Source of the DNA: Acidobacteriota bacterium
Lineage (GTDB): Bacteria > Acidobacteriota > Terriglobia > Acidiferrales > UBA7541
Length of the DNA stretch: 64,000 nt
Direction of reading: 5' to 3'
Assembly: GCA_013289835.1 (NCBI GenBank)
Contig: JABCZG010000003.1
Coordinates: 186,001-250,000 of the forward strand
The notes under the pieces were generated by a model. The model was given only the letters and a program-made list of their open reading frames with translations, had not been told where the DNA came from and did no database searches. Below, piece by piece: positions 1 through 7,490 of this stretch. A program made the position numbers and the translations under genes. Numbering within the stretch: position 1 is the first letter of the stretch; the number at the start of each line of letters is the position of its first letter.

Positions 1-64
1 AGTGCTGGGCACCGGAAAAATGCTGAGTGATTTCAAATTGCTGCGGCAGGTTTGCATCGATTGA
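1..64 (+). CDS. mreB: MreB, C-terminal end (partial)
   Basis: The window opens inside a reading frame that starts at base 2 and ends with TGA at 62-64. The 20 visible residues contain VLGTGKMLSDF followed by LLRQV, which matches the typical C-terminus of the actin-like rod-shape protein MreB (Gly-Thr-Gly-Lys, then an Asp-Phe helix). MreB polymerises under the inner membrane and organises the elongasome. The call is supported by position, because mreC and mreD follow on the same strand. The rest of the gene lies outside the window. Confidence 0.8.
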   Translation, partial: VLGTGKMLSDFKLLRQVCID

Positions 65-175
65 GAATTTGCCGGTGCAAGACTACAAGATGCCGCCCAG
101 AGAGTTTTGCGCCGCGATGCAGCCGAGTTTCGCGTTTCGATTTTCCGTTTTCGAATTTCTAATTTCGGGATTTAC

Positions 176-1078
176 ATGGTAGCCCTTCCCTCTCGACATC
201 GATCGCTGGTCTTGCTCGCGGGCGTAGTCCTTCTGCAAGTTCTGCTGCTGGCCGTGCAGATCAAGCGCGATTCGCAGGGACGCCTCATCCGCGTCTGGAC
301 CGTTGGCGCGGTTTCGCCGTTTGAGCGCGCGGGGACCTACGGCGTGGATCGCGTTCGCGGTACCTGGCGTCATTATTTCGCGCTGCAAAACACCACTCGC
401 GATAACGAGGAACTTCGCCGCGAAAATGACGCGCTGAAGCTTCAGATTACACAGCTGGAAAGCAAGGCCGCCGAGGCCGACCGGCTCGCGCTACTTCTTA
501 ATTTCAGGAAGCTACACATGGATGTTCCCATGATCGGCGCGCGCGTGATCGGCGCCAGCGCGGGAACGGCCACCGAAACCATTGACATTGACCGCGGAGA
601 ACGCGACGGCATCAAGCGCAACATGGGCGTGATCACGCCGGACGGCGTGGTTGGCAAGGTGATCGAAGCGTATCCGAATACCTCGCAGGTTCTGCTCCTG
701 ACGGACAAGGATAGCGGCGTTGGCGCCATGCTCTCGGATTCCCGCATCCAGAGCCCGGTCGGCGGCACCGGCGAACCTCTGCTTTACATGAAGTATGTTC
801 CCAACGACGATACCGTGAATAACGGCGAGCGCGTGGTCACCAGCGGCATGGACCGCATTTTTCCGCGCGATCTTCCCGTCGGCACGATTGTAGACATCAA
901 AACCGGCAATCCCTTCAAACAGATTCGCCTTCGGCCTGCCGCGAATCTCGAACGTCTCGAGGAAGTGATCGTGCTACTCACGCTTCACCCGCTGGAATTG
1001 CGGACGGAATCGGAAGCTCCGATCCCGCAAACTCCCGTAGCGAGCAAGACGGACAAAGCACCGGCGGCGAAGCCATGA
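176..1078 (+). CDS. mreC: Rod shape-determining protein MreC
   Basis: MreC is a bitopic, mostly periplasmic protein that links MreB filaments to PBP2/RodA during lateral wall growth. The 300-residue product has one membrane segment near residues 10-30. A charged coiled coil follows at about 70-105 (NEELRRENDALKLQITQLE), and then the beta-rich MreC core with ERDGIKRNMGVITPDGVVGKV. I start at the ATG at 176 (MVALPSRH), directly before the membrane segment. An upstream in-frame start at 107 would add 23 non-membrane residues that do not look like MreC. The stop overlaps the mreD start as ATGA (1075-1078), indicating translational coupling. The C-terminal tail after about residue 280 is Pro/Ala/Lys-rich and probably disordered. 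Confidence 0.93.
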   Translation: MVALPSRHRSLVLLAGVVLLQVLLLAVQIKRDSQGRLIRVWTVGAVSPFERAGTYGVDRVRGTWRHYFALQNTTRDNEELRRENDALKLQITQLESKAAEADRLALLLNFRKLHMDVPMIGARVIGASAGTATETIDIDRGERDGIKRNMGVITPDGVVGKVIEAYPNTSQVLLLTDKDSGVGAMLSDSRIQSPVGGTGEPLLYMKYVPNDDTVNNGERVVTSGMDRIFPRDLPVGTIVDIKTGNPFKQIRLRPAANLERLEEVIVLLTLHPLELRTESEAPIPQTPVASKTDKAPAAKP

Positions 1079-1605
1079 ACGACACCTACGATATACGCGG
1101 CGCCGAATCGCACATCGAGGTGCACAAGTTCCGCGCCGGTGCCATCATCGGCACGCTGCTCCTGGTGCTTTTTTTGCAGGCGTTCTTGCCGCTCTATGTG
1201 CCCAAAGCGGAAATTCTGGATCTCCCGCTGCTGATCACTATTTATTTTGGCTTGAGCCGGCGTAATCCTTCTACCGGGCTTCTGCTCGGCATGGCCATCG
1301 GCCTGGCGCAAGACAGCTTGAGCGGTCCGACGGTTCCTCTCGGGCTGTACGGCATCGCAAAAACCTTGATTGGGTATCTTGCTTCGTCCATCGGCGCCCG
1401 ATTAGACACCGAGCACCCGGCAGCGCGTTTTGCCCTCACCGCCGTTTTCTTTGTCGCGCATCAGGGCATCGTCAATCTCACCCGCCGCATTCTCCTCGGC
1501 CAGCCCGAACCGTGGTTCAACATGCATCTGCTCATCGGCGCGCTCGTCAACGCCCTCGTCGCCGTCGTCCTCTTCTTGCTTCTCGACCGCCTCCGCAGAT
1601 CCTAA
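1075..1605 (+). CDS. mreD: Rod shape-determining protein MreD
   Basis: A 176-residue polytopic membrane protein of the usual MreD length. Several hydrophobic segments are visible (for example IIGTLLLVLFLQAFLPLYV near residues 24-42 and a C-terminal segment ending FLLLDRLRRS). It carries the conserved GLLLGMAIGLAQDSLSG stretch typical of MreD. It forms the inner-membrane partner of MreC in the elongasome. The gene overlaps mreC by four bases and is followed by convergent thrC, so the mre transcript probably ends here. No strong terminator hairpin was seen between the two stop codons (1606-1628). Confidence 0.9.
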   Translation: MNDTYDIRGAESHIEVHKFRAGAIIGTLLLVLFLQAFLPLYVPKAEILDLPLLITIYFGLSRRNPSTGLLLGMAIGLAQDSLSGPTVPLGLYGIAKTLIGYLASSIGARLDTEHPAARFALTAVFFVAHQGIVNLTRRILLGQPEPWFNMHLLIGALVNALVAVVLFLLLDRLRRS

Positions 1606-1628
1606 TTAGACTTGCAGGGGAAACAGCC

Positions 1629-2930
1629 TCAGTGTGAAAGCAGAAACTGCTTGAAATCGTCGTAAGCGCTCGACACCGGGAGGGATAATTTTTCGCGCTT
1701 CAGATATGCCGCGAGGCGGTCCGGCAGTGGCGGAGCGGTGCCAATGGCCTTCATGACCACCTCGGCGAATTTCGCGGGATGCGCTGTCGCCAGCACCAAC
1801 CCTTGCGCCGGCTCCGGATGTTCGCGTTTGTAGGCTTCCCATCCGAGAAAACCAACCGCCGTGTGCGGATCGGCGATATAGCCAAAGCGCTCATGCAGCA
1901 TCTTCATGGCGGCAAGCGTTTCTTCATCGCTCGCGCCATGCCCCCAGATTTCTTTCTGCATGTATTCGAGGCGATTGCGAAATAGATCGAGCAACCGCGG
2001 AAAATTGTTGGGATTGCCCACGTCCATCGCGTTCGAATGGGTTGCTTTCGCCGTGCGTGGATGAAACTTGCCCGTGCGTAAATATTCAGGAACGGCATCG
2101 TTGATGTTTGTCGAAGCAACGAATTTCGCCACTGGCAAGCCGATGCGCTTGGCGAACATTCCCGCCGTCAGGTTGCCAAAATTCCCGCTGGGCACGGATA
2201 CCACCAGCGGCACCGAAGCCACAGGCAACTGCCGGTACGCTGCCACGTGATAGAACATCTGCGGTAACAGCCGCCCAATATTGATGGAATTTGCGGAAGT
2301 GAGAAACGCGCGCTTGTTTAGCTCAAGATCGGAAAAAGCCTGCTTCACCAGCCGTTGGCAATCGTCGAACGTGCCCGCCACTTCCAGCGCGGTGATATTT
2401 TCGCCGAGCGTGGTGAATTGCTTCTCCTGCGCTTCACTAATGCGCTTCGAGGGATAGAGAATGACGACGCGAATCCCCGGAACGCCCAAAAAGCCGTGCG
2501 CGACGGCGCTCCCGGTGTCTCCCGAAGTGGCCACCAGCACCGTCAACTGCCGCGTTTCGCCGCGCACGAAATACCCCATCAGCCGCGCCATAAACCGCGC
2601 GCCGAAATCCTTGAACGCCAGCGTCGGCCCGTGGAACAACTCCAGAATGTGCAGCCCCGGCGAAAGCGAAACCAGCTTCACCGGAAAGTTGATGGCTTCG
2701 CTCACCACTTGCCACAGCACTTCTTCCGGAACATCCGGCACGGCAAACGGCCGCACCACGCGAAAGCACACTTCCGTGAAAGGCAGCCCGCGAAATTCTT
2801 CCAGCTCCTCCGGCGAATGCCGCGCAATCTCCGCCGGCATGTACAGCCCGCCATCCGGAGCGAGTCCGCGCAGTACGGCACCGCGCAACGACGTGAGCGG
2901 CGCCTCTCGAGACGTGCTCCGGTACCTCAT
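1629..2930 (-). CDS. thrC: Threonine synthase
   Basis: PLP enzyme converting O-phospho-L-homoserine to threonine in the cytoplasm. The 433-residue protein starts with the ThrC signature (STSREAPLTSLRGAVLRGL, then DGGLYMP). It carries the PLP lysine in GPTLAFKDFG (Lys107), a phosphate-binding SGDTGSA loop and SANSINIGRLLPQ. This is the fold-type II, long ThrC class (E. coli-like). It lies 10 bases downstream of the kinase-like gene at 2941-3591 on the same strand, so the two are almost certainly co-transcribed. The pair is inserted in reverse between mreD and mrdA. Confidence 0.93.
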   Translation of the reverse strand: MRYRSTSREAPLTSLRGAVLRGLAPDGGLYMPAEIARHSPEELEEFRGLPFTEVCFRVVRPFAVPDVPEEVLWQVVSEAINFPVKLVSLSPGLHILELFHGPTLAFKDFGARFMARLMGYFVRGETRQLTVLVATSGDTGSAVAHGFLGVPGIRVVILYPSKRISEAQEKQFTTLGENITALEVAGTFDDCQRLVKQAFSDLELNKRAFLTSANSINIGRLLPQMFYHVAAYRQLPVASVPLVVSVPSGNFGNLTAGMFAKRIGLPVAKFVASTNINDAVPEYLRTGKFHPRTAKATHSNAMDVGNPNNFPRLLDLFRNRLEYMQKEIWGHGASDEETLAAMKMLHERFGYIADPHTAVGFLGWEAYKREHPEPAQGLVLATAHPAKFAEVVMKAIGTAPPLPDRLAAYLKREKLSLPVSSAYDDFKQFLLSH

Positions 2931-2940
2931 CGCTGGCCCG

Positions 2941-3591
2941 TCATCGCGCGCTTTCGATTTTGCTCTGAATCATTTTTAGAAATTCCGCTGCATCCAGCGC
3001 TTCATCGCGCAACGCGGCTACCTGCAGCGTGCAATGTGCCAGCGCTTCGTAACTCTGCCGGCGTGCCGCCATCAGCAACGGATAACAACGCGCCACCGTT
3101 TCCCGCGGCGACTCTTTCGGCCTCGGCTGAAACGCGCCGCGCCACAGCACCGGCTTCGGATCGCTCAAATATCGTTCGATAAGGAGCTGCTGCTCCTCCG
3201 CCGACGCCGCGAGATACACGATGGTCATCCGCCGCCGCAAACGCATCAGCACATTGTTCCCGGAATAAATCACGCTGCCCGTGGTGTCGAGCACCAAAGA
3301 TTTCTCCGGCTGCTTCGCAAGCTCAGTCAAGATCTCGTCGAGCGCGTGAATCTCTTCCGCCAAATAGGCAGACTCGCGTTCGGCGTAGGTCGCTGAGTCC
3401 GGCCACCCCATCCAGGCGGCAACGCCGTTGATTCCAGCATGCCCGCCGCTCGCAAGGCGCGGCGCAAGCTTCTGCTCGATACGGTCGTCGCAGGAGACGC
3501 CCGGCAGCCCATTGGCCGCTAACTTCTTTGTCCAGAACGTCTTCCCGGCGCCCGACATGCCGATCAGCGCCAGCCGTAGAGGCTTTTCCAT
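2941..3591 (-). CDS. Shikimate-kinase-like P-loop kinase upstream of thrC
   Basis: The 216-residue protein begins LRLALIGMSGAGKTFWTKKL, with a Walker A loop GMSGAGKT at residues 11-18. A CDDRIE segment (residues 34-39) occupies the place of the acidic shikimate-kinase motif. A hydrophobic strand ending LVLDTTGSVIY and a C-terminal Arg-rich lid (RGAFQPRPKES) follow. The overall pattern is that of the shikimate kinase/gluconate kinase fold. The substrate is not evident. Position directly before thrC suggests a role around homoserine phosphate, and vertebrate THNSL1 fuses a shikimate-kinase-like domain to a threonine-synthase-like domain. That functional link is inference. The start at 3591 (MEKPLRL) is chosen because upstream in-frame codons encode low-complexity, non-conserved sequence. 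Confidence 0.75.
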   Translation of the reverse strand: MEKPLRLALIGMSGAGKTFWTKKLAANGLPGVSCDDRIEQKLAPRLASGGHAGINGVAAWMGWPDSATYAERESAYLAEEIHALDEILTELAKQPEKSLVLDTTGSVIYSGNNVLMRLRRRMTIVYLAASAEEQQLLIERYLSDPKPVLWRGAFQPRPKESPRETVARCYPLLMAARRQSYEALAHCTLQVAALRDEALDAAEFLKMIQSKIESAR

Positions 3592-3992
3592 GTTTGTTCC
3601 AAACTTCCCAACTGAACTGCTTACGATAGCGTGATACCCGCAAGCCGGGCAACAGCCGTCCGGCATCCTCTTGCCAGAAAAACAATGCAAATCTGGAACC
3701 TGTCCTCCCGGACGGCTTGCGGCCCTTGCATCCAAGTGCTACGTTGGAAATGACTCCAGCTGCTTCACGCAGCTTCAGTCCGGCGATGATTGGGGAGCTC
3801 CGGGAGATTTTTTCGGTTCCCAGGTTCGAGGAAATTTTCGAAGGGCATTTTCGGCGTGACTCTGATTTTTTGTCGAGTCCACTCGAAACCCACGCTGCAG
3901 ATTTTATCGTGACGCGAGTTTATTCCGGCCAATTTCATTAAATTCAGCCGGAGCGGGCGTGAGCCCTGGAAGTACTCGCGCGCGGGGTTTTC
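3592..3992. other. 401-bp divergent intergenic region with imperfect inverted repeat
   Basis: Lies between the kinase/thrC pair (leftward) and mrdA (rightward), so it should hold both promoters. No convincing gene was found; a 74-codon frame at 3717-3941 has no recognisable features. An inverted repeat is present. Bases 3638-3646 plus 3655-3663 (ccgcaagcc ... gccgtccgg) can pair with ccggacggcttgcgg at 3708-3722, leaving a bulge and a loop of about 45 bases. No near-consensus sigma70 promoter was recognised. Confidence 0.4.
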
Positions 3993-5936
3993 GTGTCGTA
4001 CTGGTTTCGCAACGACAATCGATTGCCGCAAGCGCGGCTGGCCGTGGCCTCCTACGTCATCGTGGGAATGATCGGCGTGTTGCTGCTCGGCTTTTGGAAG
4101 CTGCAGGTCATTGACGCCGACAAGTACTCGTCCATGGCCGAGCGCAATCGCGTGCGCGAGATTCCCGTTATCGCGCCGCGCGGCCGCATGCTGGACCGCG
4201 ATGGACGCGTGCTGGTGGACAACCGCCCGTCGTTCAGCGTCCTGCTTCTCCGCGATGATCCCGCTTTAGTCGAAAAATATCTTCCCGGCATCGCCGACGG
4301 CATCGGCATCCCGCTGGACGACTTGAAAGATCAGCTTAGCAACACGAAAAATCTCCCGAAATTCCAGCCCATCATCATCAAGCCAGAAGCTTCCGACGCG
4401 GACATCGCTTTTATCGAATCCCATCACTCGGACATTCCGGTCCTCGAGATGATTTCCGTTTCCCGGCGGCGCTACCTTCCCAATGGCTTTCTCGCCCACG
4501 CCGTAGGATACGTGGGTGAAGTCAGCGAGCAGCAGATCGAATCCAGCAACGGCAAGCTGCGCCCCGGCGACTTCGCCGGAAAATTCGGCCTCGAGCGGCA
4601 ATACAACGACATCCTGATCGGCACCGATGGCAAGCGCCGCGTCATTGTCAATAGCGTCGGCAAGGAAACGGGGCGCCTCTCCACGCAGGAAGCCATTCCC
4701 GGCAAACAGATTCAGCTCACCATCGATTACGACCTGCAGCAGGTTGCCGAACAATCTCTAGGAGCGCGTCCTGGCGCCGTGGTTGCCCTGGATCCGCGCA
4801 CCGGTGAAGTTTTGGCCATGGCCAGCCACCCCTCGATGGACGCCAACGATTTCGCCGTGCGCATCTCGGCGGAGGACTGGAACAAGCTTAACGAGAGCAC
4901 CGAGCATCCTATGATGAATCGCGCGATTCAAGCGCAGCTCGCGCCCGGTTCGGTATTCAAAATCGTCACCGCCACGGCGATGTTGGAAGACAAAGTTCCG
5001 CCGGAAAGTTTCACGACGTTTTGTCCGGGCTACGGAACGTTTTACGGCCGCCAGTTCAAGTGCTGGGTCTATTACGCAAAAACCGGAGCAACATCGCACG
5101 GAGTCACCAATCTCCACGAGGCCATTCTGAAATCCTGCGACGTCTTCTTCTACAACGTCGGTATGCGCCTGGGAATCGACAGGCTTTCTTATTACGGCAG
5201 CAAATTCGGCATCGGACACAAGACCGGGATCGATCTCCCCTCGGAAGAGCCCGGGCTGATGCCTTCGGCCGAATGGGTCGAGCGCGTCTATCATCGCAAG
5301 TGGTACCCGGGTGAAACGATCTCCGTTTCCACTGGTCAGGGCGCCGTCACTACTACGCCGCTCCAACTGGCCCGCATGATTGGCGGAATCGCTATGGGCG
5401 GCGTTTTTAAGCAACCGCACCTTCTGAAGGATGCGCCCAACGTGGGAGAAGAACGATTTCCTATTTCCGAATCCACCGTCGAAAAAATTACCGATGCCAT
5501 GTACGGCGTCGTCAACGAAGCCGGCGGCACAGGTGGTCAGTTGAAGCTCGCCGGCATTGAGTTCAGTGGCAAATCCGGCACCGCACAGGTCATTGGCTAC
5601 GACACGCGCGCCCGCGTCGGGAAAACAAAGCAATTCGAAGACAACGCCTGGTTCGTGGGCTATGCGCCGCGCCGCAACCCGGATATTGTCGTCGCCGTTC
5701 TGGTCCAGGAAAGCGGAAAACACGGTGGCGAGGCCGCCGGGCCTGTTGTGCGCGACATCATCAAGGCCTATTACGACAAGAAAGCCAAGAAAACCCAGGG
5801 TCAGTACACCGCCGAGAGTAAGAGTGATGCTGCGGGGAAGGGTTCAACTGCCGCTGCGATTGTTGCTCCGCGTGTGGTCTTGAAGCCCGATAATGCGACC
5901 GCGGTTGTGCCGACGCATGGCACGCCGCAACGTTAA
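3993..5936 (+). CDS. mrdA: Penicillin-binding protein 2 (elongasome transpeptidase)
   Basis: Class B PBP that cross-links peptidoglycan during elongation, partner of RodA. The 647-residue protein has a short cytoplasmic tail, one membrane helix near residues 17-37, and the dimerisation region with RGRMLDRDGRVL. The transpeptidase domain carries SVFK (Ser320 nucleophile, Lys323), SCD (381-383) and KSG (527-529). The start is GTG at 3993, placing MSYWFRNDNR before the membrane helix. The C-terminal 45 residues are Ala/Lys-rich and probably disordered. It is followed 32 bases later by rodA. Confidence 0.94.
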   Translation: MSYWFRNDNRLPQARLAVASYVIVGMIGVLLLGFWKLQVIDADKYSSMAERNRVREIPVIAPRGRMLDRDGRVLVDNRPSFSVLLLRDDPALVEKYLPGIADGIGIPLDDLKDQLSNTKNLPKFQPIIIKPEASDADIAFIESHHSDIPVLEMISVSRRRYLPNGFLAHAVGYVGEVSEQQIESSNGKLRPGDFAGKFGLERQYNDILIGTDGKRRVIVNSVGKETGRLSTQEAIPGKQIQLTIDYDLQQVAEQSLGARPGAVVALDPRTGEVLAMASHPSMDANDFAVRISAEDWNKLNESTEHPMMNRAIQAQLAPGSVFKIVTATAMLEDKVPPESFTTFCPGYGTFYGRQFKCWVYYAKTGATSHGVTNLHEAILKSCDVFFYNVGMRLGIDRLSYYGSKFGIGHKTGIDLPSEEPGLMPSAEWVERVYHRKWYPGETISVSTGQGAVTTTPLQLARMIGGIAMGGVFKQPHLLKDAPNVGEERFPISESTVEKITDAMYGVVNEAGGTGGQLKLAGIEFSGKSGTAQVIGYDTRARVGKTKQFEDNAWFVGYAPRRNPDIVVAVLVQESGKHGGEAAGPVVRDIIKAYYDKKAKKTQGQYTAESKSDAAGKGSTAAAIVAPRVVLKPDNATAVVPTHGTPQR

Positions 5937-5968
5937 TAGTTTGTTCGGATGAGTTTGGAAAAGGATTC

Positions 5969-7081
5969 ATGAAAGACGCTCCCGGAACACGCGATTACGA
6001 CTGGTGGCTCTTAGCCATCCTCGCCGCCATCTGCGCCCTTGGTGTGATTGAGATCTATTCCGCGACCCAAGGCAGCTCCCTGGCCGGCATGCACATGAAG
6101 CAGATTCGCTGGCTGGCGATCGGATTCATCCTGATGTTCGCGCTGTCGCGCCTGGATTATCACCTGATTCTCGACCAAGCGCCGATCCTCTACCTCGTCG
6201 GACTCGGAGCTCTCGTCGCCGTTCTTCTGATCGGGCACACCCATTTTGGCGCCAAGCGCTGGATTCAGATTCCGGCCATCGGGGAGCTCGTCCAGGTGTC
6301 AGAATTGGTAAAATTGATTATAATTATTGTGCTGGCGCGCTTCTTCGCGGAGGTGCGCAGCGATCAGCTGGATCTGCGTGATTTGATTAAGGCAGGTTTG
6401 CTGGTGGGAATTCCGCTGGTCTTGATTCTCAAACAACCCGATCTGGGTACGGCCCTGGTGCTCATGCCCATGCTGGTTGTTGGCGCGTTTCTCGCGGGCT
6501 TGCAGTGGCAGCACGCGGCTATCATTTCTTTGGCAGGAATATTGCTCGTGGGCGCTGTTTTCTATCCGCCCGTCAGCCGCCGCATCCTCAAGCCTTATCA
6601 GCGCGATCGCATCACTTCCTTCCTGCATCCGGAAGATGATGCCAAGGGTTCCGGTTATCAATTGCTGCAGTCGAAGATTGCAGTGGGTTCCGGTGGTTTC
6701 TGGGGTAAAGGGTTCCGTAATGGCAGTCAGAATCAACTGGGCTACATCCCCGTCCGGTATTCCGATTTCATCATGTCGGCGTGGGCTGAAGAACAGGGGT
6801 TCAAGGGCGTGCTTTTGGCCCTAGGACTATATATGGCGCTTCTGTTACGCTTAGTGCAGAATGCACAACGCGCGAAAGACCGCGCGGGAATGTTTCTGGT
6901 CATGGGCGTGGCGGCGGCGCTGGGTTTCCATGTGTTGGTGAACGTGGCCATGGTTATCGGCGCTATGCCGGTTACTGGTATCCCGTTGCCGTTGATGAGC
7001 TACGGTGGTTCCGCCACGTTGTTCGTGTTCCTGGCGATTGGCCTGGTGATGAATGTCCGGCTTCGCCGCTTCGTCAACTGA
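5969..7081 (+). CDS. mrdB: Peptidoglycan glycosyltransferase RodA
   Basis: SEDS-family membrane glycosyltransferase that polymerises lipid II together with PBP2. The 370-residue length and many hydrophobic helices fit RodA. Visible family signatures are KQPDLGTALVLMP, the long periplasmic loop with RITSFLHPEDDAKGSGYQLLQSK (given as two adjoining parts: RITSFLHPEDDAKG and SGYQLLQSK), AWAEEQGF, and the C-terminal PVTGIPLPLMSYGGSA. It sits immediately after mrdA in the standard gene order. Confidence 0.95.
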   Translation: MKDAPGTRDYDWWLLAILAAICALGVIEIYSATQGSSLAGMHMKQIRWLAIGFILMFALSRLDYHLILDQAPILYLVGLGALVAVLLIGHTHFGAKRWIQIPAIGELVQVSELVKLIIIIVLARFFAEVRSDQLDLRDLIKAGLLVGIPLVLILKQPDLGTALVLMPMLVVGAFLAGLQWQHAAIISLAGILLVGAVFYPPVSRRILKPYQRDRITSFLHPEDDAKGSGYQLLQSKIAVGSGGFWGKGFRNGSQNQLGYIPVRYSDFIMSAWAEEQGFKGVLLALGLYMALLLRLVQNAQRAKDRAGMFLVMGVAAALGFHVLVNVAMVIGAMPVTGIPLPLMSYGGSATLFVFLAIGLVMNVRLRRFVN

Positions 7082-7490
7082 CGAACCGCCAGTGCCGTGT
7101 GACGCTTCCGCTTCGGCGGAACGCACCGGAAAAAAGATTGGATTTGTGGATCCCGGTTAGGCCGGGATCGCAAGTAAGAAGGATTTTCAGAGTGAGGACA
7201 GCATCGTCCGCCGTTCGCCCGGCTCGGTTCCGGCGACGGACCAGCCTCGAAAGACTGAGGAATCATCTAGTAAGCGGCCCCGACAACGTCGTGGCCCACC
7301 CCTCTGGCTTCGAACACCAAGCCACTTCCCTACCAGTGTGGCCGACGTGTGTCCCGGTGCAAACCGGGCCGGCGCCGATTTCTCGGACCTCCGACGGGCA
7401 GAAGCTCGCGGCGATGCGTCCTGTTGGCCGTTTTACGGCCACACAAGAGCATGACTCCGGCAAGGCCGGCGTCACGCATAAGGAGTTTTC
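7082..7490 (+). promoter_or_regulatory. 409-bp structured leader region of the RNase E/G gene
   Basis: No gene is evident between rodA and rng, but the region is rich in perfect or near-perfect hairpins. They are a UUCG-tetraloop stem ttccgc/gcggaa at 7106-7121, gatcccgg/ccgggatc at 7149-7169, ggccg/cggcc around a T-rich loop at 7426-7440, and ccggc/gccgg at 7457-7469. A further fold with internal loops (ggcc-gac/gtc-ggcc) is possible near 7275-7300. A good ribosome-binding site (aaggag) lies at 7480-7485. E. coli RNase E autoregulates through its 5' leader, so a similar role here is plausible but inferred. The first hairpin could instead terminate the rodA transcript. Confidence 0.4.

Noticed and set aside
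3717..3941. 74-codon frame in the kinase-mrdA gap
   Set aside because: No family resemblance, no ribosome-binding site and overlap with the inverted repeat region; not supported enough to call.
7340..7470. Possible known riboswitch in the rng leader
   Set aside because: Stems are present, but none of the conserved cores of riboswitch classes I know was recognised; kept only as a structured leader.
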